Source of the DNA: Diprion similis
Lineage: Eukaryota; Arthropoda; Insecta; Hymenoptera; Diprionidae
Length of the DNA: 64,000 bases
Direction: 5' to 3'
Assembly (NCBI RefSeq): GCF_021155765.1
Contig: NC_060105.1
Coordinates: 496,001-560,000 of the forward strand
Position numbers and translations under genes: made by a program. Of the stretch, positions 1 to 10,434 are shown in pieces (positions within the stretch are counted from its first letter, which is position 1; every line of letters begins with the position of its first letter). The notes under the pieces were generated by a model that was not told the origin of the DNA, ran no database searches, and was given only the letters and a program-made list of their open reading frames with translations.

Positions 1-670
1 TCTTTCTTTTTTTTCCTTTCTCCAACGCATTGGGATTAATAAACAGTATCTATATAGGTATTCATCTATCTATTTGCCTATCCACGTATCTGTCTAATAT
101 CTATCTGTCTCTTGTTCTCGTCCCCACACTGACGGCTCTCTTGAATTTATCTCACCTGAAACGAGATATTCAATAATTCGTGTAGACAGGGCGAGGCAGG
201 GGAAAAAAGGACAAATGAACCTGGGAGGAAACACCGAGACTTTTCTGGAAATAAATCTGAAAATGGCATTGGCGAGCGATGCGCGCAGTATAGGTGGGTT
301 AAAAGCTCTCCGAGCATAAAAGCGATAGCTGTGAACCGCGAGTCTCGACGTCCCGCAGCTCGTGACTCGACTCTGTTAATTCCCTATTGGAGACTCCCGC
401 AGGGCGATCTTTTGGTCACCAGCCACCATTATTGGCGACCGCGTTATGGGTATACGTAGTAAAGATTCTTGTGGGTAAGGCGAGAAGTTTCTAAGCTAGC
501 CGTAAGCTTATTAACGACCATTGACGCCGTGAATGCCATCTTAATTAAACATGACTGCAATGTTTCATATTGAATTACGAGGTTGCAACGTACGTGGAAC
601 GAAATTTTTTGACAAATAATCTGGGACAACGGAGCGTTCACAATTTCGTCAAGATGCTAAAAAATAATTT
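1..670. other. Intergenic or intronic sequence, no gene seen
   Basis: Non-coding sequence at the left edge. The first 120 bases are rich in degenerate TCTA/TATC words, suggesting a decayed tetranucleotide microsatellite. I see no open frame with protein-like character and no splice-bounded exon. Confidence 0.5.
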
Positions 671-673
671 TTT

Positions 674-890
674 ACGGCATGGGCATTGAAAAGTCCACTT
701 TTGTGGCAGTTTTCGTTCCGTAAAGTGACGCTTTATACGGCAGCGAACAAAGTTGCGGAATAAAGTCTTTATTCCGCAGTTTTGATGCGCAGTTCGAAGT
801 GCGCATCCCAAACTGCCGAATAAAGTAGCTTCGTCGAACAGATCGCGACATAACCTCACTCTTCGTTTTGCTTTGCAATGCCCATACCGT
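674..890. mobile_element. Fold-back MITE with 15-bp terminal inverted repeats
   Basis: The left end (674-688, acggcatgggcattg) and the right end (876-890, caatgcccataccgt) are inverted copies with one mismatch, bounding a 217-bp unit. Inside are three successive palindromes: about 718-739, a perfect 11-bp-arm palindrome at 755-777 centred on a single T, and 784-807 (arms gatgcgca/tgcgcatc). There is no coding capacity, as expected of a miniature inverted-repeat element. A target-site duplication is not clear in the AT-rich flanks, so the superfamily is unassigned. Confidence 0.6.
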
Positions 891-902
891 CAAAAATATT
901 GC

Positions 903-1028
903 ATGTGGCATGCCCGTAAACCGTTTTTTGGCTCGGATAATTTCAGTACTCGCTTCCGGCTCGCCTTCAGCTCGTCCTGAAATCTTTATCCTTGCCAAAA
1001 AAACAGGCGGTTTACAGGCATGCCACAT
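903..1028. mobile_element. Short hairpin (snap-back) element
   Basis: A 126-bp stretch folds on itself almost completely. The left arm starts atgtggcatgcc and continues through gtaaaccg; the right arm ends ggcatgccacat and mirrors it, including the inner words ggataatttcag and ctgaaat...atcc. It lies only 12 bases after the preceding fold-back element, so the two may be one composite or a nested insertion. It has no coding potential. Confidence 0.55.
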
Positions 1029-3810
1029 AAATAGCTATTTTCTTCCTTTGGCCCTCGCTGGTTAAATCAGTTATATGTTTCAACATCTCCGACGAATAGC
1101 GTATTTCATTACCTCAGCTGAAATGTTTCGATTTATTGTATGACGGATCTTCAGCAGTTTGTACTGTTATTTAGTTGATGAAATTTCACAGGCAAGTTCT
1201 ATCCACATCAGTGTCGATTTTCTCTCATATACCTAGTTTCGGTTAAATATTTACCCACGCTCGACCCAATCATTTTCGACATGGACGCATTTCTCTGTAT
1301 CAATCACGGTTTCAACGAACAGCGGAGATGCGGAAACAGATGGTGTTCAATAACCAATTATACGGTTCATGCTTTTTCCTCGTCAAATCCGATCGTAAAT
1401 ACTCCGTCATAGGCATAAACAATTTTTCTCACGGGTGGATTCGGGAGTCGTCAGATTCCGTGAAAGCGAGACACTCTGATCCCTTGAAATTACGAGGCTT
1501 AAGATCGAGTTACGCCGTTTCTATCCGAAATTTGCGGGACGCAAAGTTTACTTGGCAACAAACACCTTGTGCAATTATTTCGTTTTGCATGGGATTAAAA
1601 TTCCTGGCAGTTTTCGACGACGACGCAAAATCTTCCTGCTCAGTTGGTTCACCAAGCTGTTATCCGAATTCAACACAAAAAAGCGCTAGAGCCAAAATCG
1701 TTACTTCAGCCACAATATGGCGGCGAAAATTTTCACGGATGTACACGATCTCGGAGGATGTTCTCAAGAGTTTAGGCAAATTCGCAAAACATTTGAGACC
1801 TATTAAAAAAAAACTCAGGGGAGTTAGCAACGGGGGAAAATGTCGAAAATAAGCAGTTCTGATTGTTGTAAAGTTCAGAAACGACCGCGGCAATGAAGAA
1901 TATAGATTTTTAGCCGTCTCATCTGATCAAGACCGAGCCTCAATTTTGTCAAAACTGTGAATCAAGTGTAACAAAAATCTCGAGTTCGCGATTCCTTGTT
2001 TTTTCCAGACTTATTTGCAACAAAAAACGCCTGTCTTCAAAGTGTCCGACAGACACGTTCCCCCCCCCTCGCGTTATCCGAGATTTTCCTTAAGCCCATC
2101 AGGTTTCCATTTAGTGAATTTCAATTTTCGGTGTAACGAAGCTAACTATAGCGAAACTTTAAAGCTTCCGTGATAACACACATTTCCCATCCATCAGTTG
2201 CGATACCGATATGAGAAGGTTCGGTGGATTGATCAAGGAAAGATACCGAATTGTGTTATATCGTGTGAAAAGAATAGTGAGCCACCCTACCATTTGTTAT
2301 CTCCCCTATTTACCTGCGCTTATATCTACTTCATTATATAAACCACACAGACATAATATACCCACAGATTATTGTATTATGTATTCTGTATTGTACAGCT
2401 GACCGTATTGTACACACATACTCATAAACATATCACATAGGGTCTATGAAAGTTAATTTGTCACCGAGGCGTTCCGCTAACGAGATCAGATTCTGCGCCG
2501 CGCGTTGCGCTCCAAGGTCGTATCTCAAGGTCAAGGCTCGACCCTGCGCTACGCGAAACCATCACGAAACCATATGGCTACGTAATCGTCTCCTATCTTA
2601 TACTAATTGAATATCGTTTGTATGATCGATTCTACCCTGGAATGATGAAATTTTTACTCTGCATCGCGAAGCGGCTGACATTAGCTTACGATTAGAAATA
2701 TGAAGCATGCAGCTACCGTGTCTTGGTTCTTTGATCGCGGGCTGATGGATAAATCGTTAATTTTAAAATTACGTTCATTTTAAATTCATACCTGACGATG
2801 GATGCTGCTACGCGAATCTGTGTATGATCTGACAAAATGAAAGGGCGGTCAATGTTTTCATTCCCGATCCCAAGTCTCGCGTGTTTTTCAACAGCTGGGA
2901 CAGGAGAGATCTGTTCGCAGCTTTACAACCTTTGACCGCGCTAAAGATAATTTTCTATCCGTTGGAAATATCGCGGATTATACTAGAACTAGAATTGTTC
3001 AAGCTGCGCAGACTCTGACGACGAGGTGGTACCTCTGAATTTAAAAGGCATTTAACAACCCCTGTCAAAAATGTAATTCACCCTCCAGGCTCGTGAATGA
3101 AAAATGGTAATTAACTTTACAGTGAAAAGACCAGTCGCTGCGGAAATTTTTCATGCATGATTCAAAATTCGTGTGCCCGAATAGATTGCGAATTATTATC
3201 AAAGGTTCGGTATCGCACAGAGGAATGCCCGCGTGTCGTAAAATCGTTACAAACTCGTATGTCATGGATTTCCATGGTTCCAACAGTCCTTACATCGCAG
3301 CTGCGAACGATAATTACGTCGTTGAATCTTTCTCGCGGATGTCACGCCGTCGGTTTATCGCGTGACGTGTCGATTTGTTGCCAAGCTTTTCGATATGCGT
3401 CAAGGGGGTTGAAATGAAAAAAAAGGTACGCTAGGTGCGCTGTCTCAAGCAGCTCGCTTTGGATAAAATTGACCGGGTCTCACGGGGGTGAGAACGTCGG
3501 GCTGCCTCTCGCGCTTTCCGTAATCATAAAAAACGTGCGAAACCCGGCTTTGACGTCGATATAGGCTCCGTTGAGTGTCGCGCCTGAAATAGCTTAAACG
3601 AATCCGACGGCGTCATCTGCCTTTTCACGAATCATTTCTCCAAGCAAAAGAAAAAAAATAAATAAATAAATAAAACCACGTTTACAGCGTCGCGTCGCGG
3701 GCACATATTGTCACGTGGTTCGTTTTCTCGAGGTTTTATACCGACGATTGGGTGACATGATTTTTCATCGAGAAACGAATTACGCAATCTAGTTGATTTA
3801 GCATTTAATT
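1029..3810. other. Gene-poor stretch with one unassigned 174-codon frame
   Basis: The only notable open frame is on the plus strand at 1328-1852 (174 codons, basic, rich in Ser and Lys). It resembles no family I know, has no signal peptide or domain signature, and could be chance. The remainder shows only short AT-rich words, including an AAATAAATAAATAAA run near 3653-3674. Confidence 0.45.
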
Positions 3811-3966
3811 TACCTTCACGTGCATCAGTTCGAGTAGCAATACAAGGCCGGTTCTGGATACAGATTCCTTTATCGACATCTTACCGACACTCCAAATATC
3901 GGTACAGGAATTTGTATCCAGAACCGCCCTTGTATCGCTACTAGCTCGATAGCAGGGTGAAGGTGA
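3811..3966. repeat. Inverted-repeat hairpin element
   Basis: The arms cover roughly 3811-3873 and 3905-3966. The left arm reads cgagtagcaatacaagg followed by ggttctggatacag. The right arm carries the reverse complement (ctgg/ggttc words inverted) and ends at ctactagctcg. Outside this, the words accttcac and gaaggtga extend the pairing. The loop is about 30 bases. This is consistent with a degenerate fold-back transposon; no duplication flanks it clearly. Confidence 0.5.
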
Positions 3967-4349
3967 AACAGTTATCCATGTAATCTCACCTGCGGTTCCT
4001 CCCAAGGGTGCCGGATCGACAAACCTTCGGGAGAGAGTGAAGACCAGGAAGATCCCCAGGCCTGTTTGCCTCAGCGCTTCCTGCAGGCGCATTCTGCGGT
4101 CCGTTTATCAAGTCGAGAAAATTTGGTCCGGGTGTTCTGAAACAGTTGTTGAATACATCGGTTAATGATAAGGTATTCCTATGTATCCTGTAATCAAGTA
4201 AAAAAATTTCAGGATTAGCTTTTTCGCCAATGCGAAAACCTTGCTTCTTATATATGTTGGTATGAGCTTATCCCTGCACTGAGCTTCTCTTAACCCTTTC
4301 ACGCATTCATTTTTCCTTTCATGTGATTCGCTTGAAATTTCCATACATG

Positions 4350-4545
4350 GGCTTTTGGGGTCGCTAATTGGGATTTTGATTATAAATTCAAGAATTCGAA
4401 ATGGCGGATCCAACATGGCGGACGTAAATTGGAAACTATTATTTGATTTGGACAAAACTTTATGTTACATAGTTTTTGAGGTCACTGATTAGGATTCTAA
4501 ACTAGACATTCGAAAATTCGATATGACGGATCTAATCAGTAACAA
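4350..4545. repeat. Two tandem copies of a dispersed repeat unit
   Basis: A unit of about 120 bases occurs twice, near 4353-4440 and 4470-4545. Each copy has gggtcgct/aggtcact, then aattgggatt/gattaggatt, then an AT-rich run, then a cgaaatggcggatcc/cgatatgacggatct core. A third relative lies at about 30612-30690 (tgtcgctgattacg followed by aatagcggattt). The units share order and spacing, so this is a genuine repeat family rather than a chance word. Confidence 0.5.
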
Positions 4546-4559
4546 AAGAAAAATTTTGA

Positions 4560-7500
4560 ATAAATTGTGTAAAATTTTTTGGTGTCTATTAAGTTTGTGT
4601 GAAAATTGGTTCTTCAGATTTTCACAGTAGATTCGCAGAAAATGCATTTTTTCGTGGAAAAGTATGAATTCAGACCATTTCTTTATGTGTGCTATATTTG
4701 CAATACATAAATCAATTTGATATTTATTTTAAACTTCGATAAATGTCAGGGATATACATGACAGTGTACTCTGTAGAAAAATTCTCTCCAGAAGTATGGA
4801 TTTAATAATTATATGGCAAATTTCATGGTACCAATTATTCACAGTCCCAAATTGGAAATGAAAGTTGTATCTACCTAGAAATTGTTCATCTCCGGAGAAA
4901 CCGGCTTTACACGCTATTGCTCCAGACTCAGGTATAACGCATCCGCCCTTCTCAGGTAATTTCACTTCGAGTTTCGTCGAGCTTTGGCGAGTTTTTATTA
5001 TTTTCAGAGGATCAGGGCTACATAAAAATTCATTGGGACGTATACATACGACTCTAACCGAGTTAGGCAGCATAAAAATGCTGAGGCCTTACGACGGTAA
5101 AAGTAGCCATGTTATCGTCTATTGCGTATTAGAGAAATTTTTCTTACACTCTTATTTCAAAATCAAAACACAATATCAACTCCAATTTTTCCTTCCTCGA
5201 TGCTTTCCTTCGGTAAAACATATACCTAACTTGTGAAATGAGAGTTGAAAAAATCTGGTTGCGTCGTGCGTTTAGTGCAGAGTTAAATTTCGAGTAAAGG
5301 AAAGCGCTTGGGGAAAGGTTGGAAAATTTACAAGTCGCATACCTGATGTGCTTTCTCTCCGTGTGTACTTTAGAACCTACCTATACCCAAATTCCGGGAG
5401 TCACGTAGAGAGGAAAATCGGCTGGGTAACCGTCGACAAGCTCGGAGTAGAGTTTCTCGCCTCAAAGCTCACTAGGCAGCTCGCAGTTTCATAGGTTCAC
5501 CGAGTAACTCGAAGATTAACTTGGGAGCTTGTAATTACGGCCAAGAGAGCGAAGTTTGAACATGCTACCCGAGCTTGCAATGCGACTTGAGTAAAGATTA
5601 GTTCGCGGTGAGCTTGTAATATTAGTCGTGTACACGGAAATGCGGATGAAAATTACAAAGTTGCTGAATTTTTGGATATTTAAACTCATTGTCGGGAATC
5701 ATTGTGCTGTTGGTCGAAATGCTACTCTAATTGTTTAACTTTCGATTCGCACTGAAACTTTTAATGTCTTCGAGTAAAAATTCACTAAGTGAGAGTGAAA
5801 ACTTCGTAACTCCAAATCGAGTGAATATTTTAGTTCAATAGGGTGAATATTCACTTGAATCGAGTGAAACTGAGAGTGATGTTGTTCACCCGAAGCGTTT
5901 GAAGTGGAAAAGTTCACTCATTCGCAGAGCGAATATACACTCCATCAAACGAGTTGCGCAGTTTTCGCTTCAATGAAATTTAGAGAGTACGATCTATAAT
6001 TAATATAAACACGTAGGTACGCGGTCCATGTAGCCCAGGTACCCTGGAAACAGGCCTCATCTCGAAATATCCTCGTCCTGTGACCCTTCTCTGTAAAGAC
6101 CCGAAACCCGTAACGGAGAAAGCAGCGTGCATGGGTCACCACGGGCGAGCTTGCAAGCTGCGCTCAGACTAGTACTGACATTGAGTCGCGGAGGCGTGAA
6201 ATTACTAATGTAAACATAGGCCTGTCGCTGTGCCTACGACAATTATTACTCCCAGACCAGCTGCGTTGTAGTCATTAATTTCATTACCGAATCCATTAAC
6301 AAGATCTCCCTCCAGCTCATGTGTAGGCATTTTATCCAGGATCACGGTATTTTCATCAACTCTAACTGTCAGTGATGACAATGAGAATGATTTATGTATT
6401 ACATTGTTTGTACAAACAAATAGAGATTTTTTTTTATGTAGTTCTCATTGATATAGATAATTCTTTCGGTTTAGAGGCACGGGGAAAATAAACAGAGGTG
6501 GGAGAAAAATTTCCAGAAGACTGGTTGTGTAGTTCGTTGTTGGTTTGCCCCCGCGAATATCGGATGATGAGTCCTCGAAGGTATCTGTGAAACATCGGAA
6601 GAGAGTCAAAGCTACGATCCTCCTTCACCCTCTTATACCTTTCCGGAAAAAAACGTTCGCTACTATTTTCCGAGGAAATATGATTGAGCAGAAATCAGTT
6701 TATGTGTGTCTATTTTCAATTTTTGCTTTTTCCTTCGATCAATTGCCTAAAAATCGGCGATACTACGGTTTTTCTTCTTATCCTCTCTCTGTACTTCACT
6801 CCTTTAAGGCACGTGCCACGCGAAAAGCTTCGCAAGAATATTGAGGGAATTCGAACCCACACCTTGGATAAGGGAGACAGGTGGGGAAAATAAGTACCTT
6901 ATGTATGAATTACATAGGTATACCGTATAGGCGTAAAACGATTTCAAGGCCTCGTCTTACCCCGTGGTGTAATAATCCTTCACGAATCTCGTTATCCCCG
7001 AGCGTCTCGTTACGTAAATCCGATTAGAAGCGACGCGCAGGTTCGTTTTTAGAACGAATTTACAAGTCCCCTCATATTCCGAACCTACACACCGACCGCT
7101 GTAAGACCAGCTAGTACCTACTTAATTATAAATAAATACGTGCACGAATTCCATTAAAAATTGAGAATAATGATGTTTTGGTCATCGCTGAAATGATTCA
7201 ACTCATACCTGGGTGCCTTATGTAACTCTCTCAAATGATAAGATCGTACGTTCATTTCGTAAAACGTAAAACTAAACTCGGTGAATTTCCCGTCCTGGAA
7301 TATAACCAAATATACAGGTCGGAAGTTTCAACCTTATAAACAATAGAAAACAAAATTCTCTCAACAATTTTTACAAGTGAATGTATAGATACATCCTCGA
7401 ATTTACTTGCCGAAATACGATATTTAAGTATTGACCATCGGGATAGACGACAAAATACAAATATTTTTACCATAAAAGAAACGCAAGATAAATATTCACG

Positions 7501-7860
7501 AAGAATTTCTCTCAGTTCCGGGTTTTATTTACAACTTTTGTAACCTTCTCTTACTGTAGACCAAATCTTGCGGTTTTCAACTCTCACCGGGACTATGAAT
7601 CCGGCGGTGTATAAAGCCTTTGAAAATCATTATTTTCAATGAATTTTATATACGTAAAAAGGTAATTGGCGGTGCTTGGTATAACTTCAAAAGTGGAAGT
7701 ATAATGTTCACCTGGCCATTTTCCAAAAGATTTGAGAAAGCCGATAAAACCCGTCGCTTCTAACATGGTTTATCTTTTCAACCCAAGACGGTATTGGGCA
7801 CATACTGATTGTTAGTGAAACGTAACTCGTGGCTGGATAACGGCGGCGATCAGAAAAAAC
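4560..7860. other. No confident gene; repetitive and AT-rich
   Basis: This 3.3-kb stretch has no recognisable gene. A minus-strand open frame at 4729-5073 (114 codons) has balanced composition but no recognisable domain. Bases 5440-5950 are enriched in related words such as agctcg and gagtgaa/ttcactc on both strands, suggesting an old repeat. A B-box-like gggttcgaattcc on the minus strand near 6840-6860 lacks an A box and is not called a tRNA. Confidence 0.4.
5736..5950. repeat. Degenerate gagtgaa/ttcactc repeat cluster
   Basis: The heptamer-like words gagtgaa, gtgaatatt and ttcactc recur on both strands through this interval (for example near 5781, 5819, 5846, 5862 and 5914). The pattern suggests a decayed tandem or fold-back repeat. 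No coding signal is present and no precise unit length could be fixed by eye. Confidence 0.3.
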
Positions 7861-7864
7861 GTAC

Positions 7865-8014
7865 ACCTATGGTGTATTCAGTCGGTGTTCGTGCAAAGTT
7901 AAAGCGAATAACAACAAAAGGTGATTGAATTTTCATTCTGAAGATAACGAAAGCTGCTGATAAGAAGCACATGTTTCGCTCTCATCTATTTCTACGCACA
8001 CGGCCAGCATGTCG
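7865..8014 (+). promoter_or_regulatory. Candidate transcription start and tiny first coding exon
   Basis: A TCAGTC initiator-like word (near 7880) is followed by a stop-poor leader. An ATG at 8009-8011 follows cggccagc, and after the single codon TCG there is a strong splice donor, gtaagt, at 8015-8020. This is the arrangement of a first exon encoding only Met-Ser. I could not identify a following exon. Splicing to the Hsp40 acceptor near 10217 or 10220 would hit an in-frame stop before that gene's ATG, so it may be an alternative leader with a short upstream frame, a separate gene, or chance. Confidence 0.25.
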
Positions 8015-8361
8015 GTAAGTACGAGTATATGGTAGTCGAATTCTATTTCATTCACATGCTACGTCTTCGGCATGTATAATAATCGATTGCGCAATGCATA
8101 ACAGTACTTGCGTATAGTTAATTTCACTATCAAATAGTACGTTAAAATTAAGGTGTGTCTCGAGGATATTCGCCGGGTGATCGAGCAACGATGAGTTTTC
8201 ACCTCTGGTTGCGAGTATTATGTCACTATTATACTCTCAGAAATTATAAATTGCATTGAGATAATACTTGCGATTAGCGTAGACGTATTTCGGACGTTTC
8301 TCTGAAAATTCTCGCTCTGTGGCAAGTCCGATACGATCCCGTATGTCGAGTTTAATAATTA

Positions 8362-8610
8362 CTATACGTGCAATAGGATGATTTCGGAATAACTTGAGAT
8401 GAAAATGTCGCGACGAGTCTCGTCAGACTGTCGAAGAAACAGTTGGCGCGAACCTTCCTCGACCACGTCGTCGTCCTGCGCCGTCGCGATCGATCGACGT
8501 CTCCCTCCGCCCACCCTTCCCACCCCGCCGACGCCCTGAGCCAACCCCTGCGTTTCAACCGACGGAGGACGAAAGTCCACCGCTGACCTCTCCTTCGCGA
8601 GCTGCTGGAA
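8362..8610 (-). other. GC-rich minus-strand open frame next to a MITE
   Basis: This open frame of about 83 codons ends in TAG at 8362-8364. It is much more GC-rich than its surroundings and encodes an Arg/Asp/Gly-rich peptide with a FQQLAKERSAVDF start and a charged C-terminal half. Its apparent Met lies inside the neighbouring MITE terminus, so the real 5' continuation, if any, is on the far side of that insertion (8973-9161, same phase). No domain is recognised and it may not be a gene. Confidence 0.2.
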
Positions 8611-8972
8611 CAGGGTGGCCACACACCTGAAAAGCCTGGAAAACCTGGAATTGCTTCAGGGGATTTTTAATTTGGTCATGGGAAAAACTGAAAATAGCAG
8701 TTTTCCATCATAGGACTTAGAAATGATTTTTTGAAGTGACAAATTTACTTTTTTCGTCGAAAAAATAAATTGGTCTAAACTGACTTTTTTGTACATTACA
8801 TTTTTCTTCAATTCGAATTGAATTTGAATCGAATATAAAGTTAATAAGCTGAAGGATTTAGGCTTTAGTAACTTATTAGAACTGGGAAGATGCCAAGGAA
8901 AACTAGGTCTTAGGCCCTGGGAAACCTGGTATTGTCATGGAATTTTTTTCCCAAAAATTTGTGGCCACCCTG
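8611..8972. mobile_element. hAT-like MITE, copy 1 (cagggtggccaca ends)
   Basis: The element has perfect 13-bp terminal inverted repeats: cagggtggccaca at 8611-8623 and tgtggccaccctg at 8960-8972. The 362-bp body is AT-rich and non-coding. A second copy at 28151-28465 shares the body words (cacacctgaaaa near the start, gaattgaatttgaat and ttaataagctga in the middle, cccaaaaatt near the end). Because copy 2 is flanked by an 8-bp direct repeat, the family fits hAT transposons. No clear 8-bp duplication flanks this copy. Confidence 0.75.
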
Positions 8973-9475
8973 TCGAGATCGATTATACTGATGTGCTGCA
9001 CGTTGCGAATCTCCGTTCTCTCTCATCCAGCCGCACGCGTTTCTCGTATCGAGGCGAGCGTTGTTCTGCACAAATAATATAACAATAAGTGATAAGTGTA
9101 GATATAGGTAAAGTCTATCGGAATTGACTCGTACTCTGTGATTTCGGTCTTTGATATCCATTTATAGCATTATTTTCATAAATCAGTTTCTTCAATCGCA
9201 TGTATATAAAATACCGGGACTAATACAATGATAACTATACAATATAATAGAATAATAAACAATACAGCAAGAAATTGAATCCAAGTATGTATGTACAGAG
9301 TTTTCATCTCTCGTTTGGATAATTAATTAAAAGTCCGCTGTTCGTTCCCGGGTGATGTTCGAAAATTGCAGTCGAATATCTGATTCGATTATTCAGCTTG
9401 ATATTCGAGATCATTCGATAGTCCGGTTCATTGCCAGGGTTGGTTTAGCGAATGGCCACGTAGTGTCGCGCGGAT
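8973..9475. other. Upstream flank of the Hsp40 gene
   Basis: There is no confident gene. A minus-strand open frame runs from 9161 down through the MITE edge at 8973 and could once have joined the frame at 8362-8610. Bases 9180-9290 are AT-rich and contain several AATAAT-type words. Nothing else is recognised before the CCAAT boxes at 9480. Confidence 0.4.
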
Positions 9476-9479
9476 CGCT

Positions 9480-9533
9480 ATTGGCCTTCACCTCGCTTCT
9501 GATTGGTCCGCGAATCCGCATCGAATGACGTCC
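9480..9533 (+). promoter_or_regulatory. Inverted CCAAT boxes and CRE-like site of the Hsp40 promoter
   Basis: Two ATTGG words (inverted CCAAT) lie at 9480-9484 and 9502-9506, and a CRE-like TGACGTCC at 9526-9533. They sit about 85 to 140 bases upstream of the likely start site, the usual place for NF-Y and CREB/ATF-type sites. Binding is inferred from the sequence only. Confidence 0.45.
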
Positions 9534-9546
9534 ATTGCTGCCTGAG

Positions 9547-9559
9547 GAAATTTCGAGAA
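9547..9559 (+). promoter_or_regulatory. Perfect heat-shock element
   Basis: The sequence GAAATTTCGAGAA matches the HSF consensus of alternating nGAAn/nTTCn pentamers exactly: GAA at 9547-9549, TTC at 9552-9554 and GAA at 9557-9559. It lies about 60 to 70 bases upstream of the candidate initiator and 0.75 kb upstream of the start codon of an Hsp40 gene. Heat-shock-factor control is therefore a reasonable inference. Confidence 0.7.
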
Positions 9560-9614
9560 CGTGACAACGGCAATATTCGTGCTAAACCGTCACAAGATCC
9601 GTAGTTTTTCGCTG

Positions 9615-9673
9615 TCATTTCTGGCGAGAGTTTCACCGTCGTCAAGCAGTAGCGCCTTTTGTTGCTGTTACAG
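9615..9673 (+). promoter_or_regulatory. Candidate initiator and non-coding first exon of the Hsp40 gene
   Basis: TCATTT at 9615-9620 fits the insect initiator TCAKTY, with +1 near 9617. The following leader ends at cag|gtaaag, a good splice donor at 9674. The matching acceptor is cttgcag or gcagcag at 10217 or 10220, upstream of the coding ATG. The start site and exon are inferred, not shown by transcripts. Confidence 0.45.
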
Positions 9674-10302
9674 GTAAAGCTGCTACGTAACGCTAATAAA
9701 TAGGTTTGTTAAGGCATATTTTCATTCAACTAGAAATATCTCTGCGTAGCTACGGGATCAATACATTTTTTTCCAAAGAATTAATTCCCTTTTGCTAACA
9801 CGCGTGTGTACGTAAATCTTTCACGTCTTTACATCGTGCTTCACTTTATCCGAAGCGTCGAAATATTTATTAAATCATCCATTTTTTCGTGAAATTTTTC
9901 GTAATTCAATTCAGCGACACGAGGTTCGACGTGTGGTGTGTAGATTGTTAATACTCAGCTGATGACGTACTCTCATGGCGTGGTGAGACTTTTCTCGAAT
10001 TTCTATTGAACGTTCGCCTTCCGTCCTGTTGATACGAACGAATCTTGTGAGCCGTACCGGTGACCTTGGGTCTCGTTGTTTGCCTTTAACTTTGCGAAGT
10101 AAAATTTCACGGTAATTTCACACCTGGAATCGTTGAATTAGTCAAATTTCCGTATTCTATACATGCACATATACCGTGACACAACGCTCTAGAATGCCTT
10201 CCTTTCTTCACTTGCAGCAGGTAATTGCGGTAGTTTCAGAGAAACGAAACTTGTCTCACCAAGTGTCAATATTCGGAGAGGAGCAGTAGACCTTGCGCAA
10301 TC

Positions 10303-10434
10303 ATGGTCAAAGAAACAACGTTCTATGATGTTCTCGGTGTGAAACCTGGCTGTGCACAGGAGGACCTGAAAAAAGCCTACAGGAAACTTGCTTTGAAATA
10401 TCATCCTGACAAAAATCCAAATGAAGGGGAAAGG
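10303..10434 (+). CDS. DNAJA1: DNAJA1 coding exon 1 (J domain, first part)
   Basis: The exon encodes residues 1-44: helices I and II of the J domain and the catalytic HPD loop (His34-Pro35-Asp36), needed to trigger Hsp70 ATP hydrolysis. It ends in phase 0 at agg|gtcagt. Reading on into the intron breaks the family alignment immediately, which confirms the donor. Confidence 0.95.

Noticed and set aside
1328..1852. 174-codon frame considered as a gene
   Set aside because: No recognisable domain, no clear promoter or splice context; kept only as a note in the gap description.
6835..6865. Perfect B-box-like gggttcgaattcc on the minus strand, possible tRNA
   Set aside because: No A box at tRNA spacing and no cloverleaf arms could be drawn.
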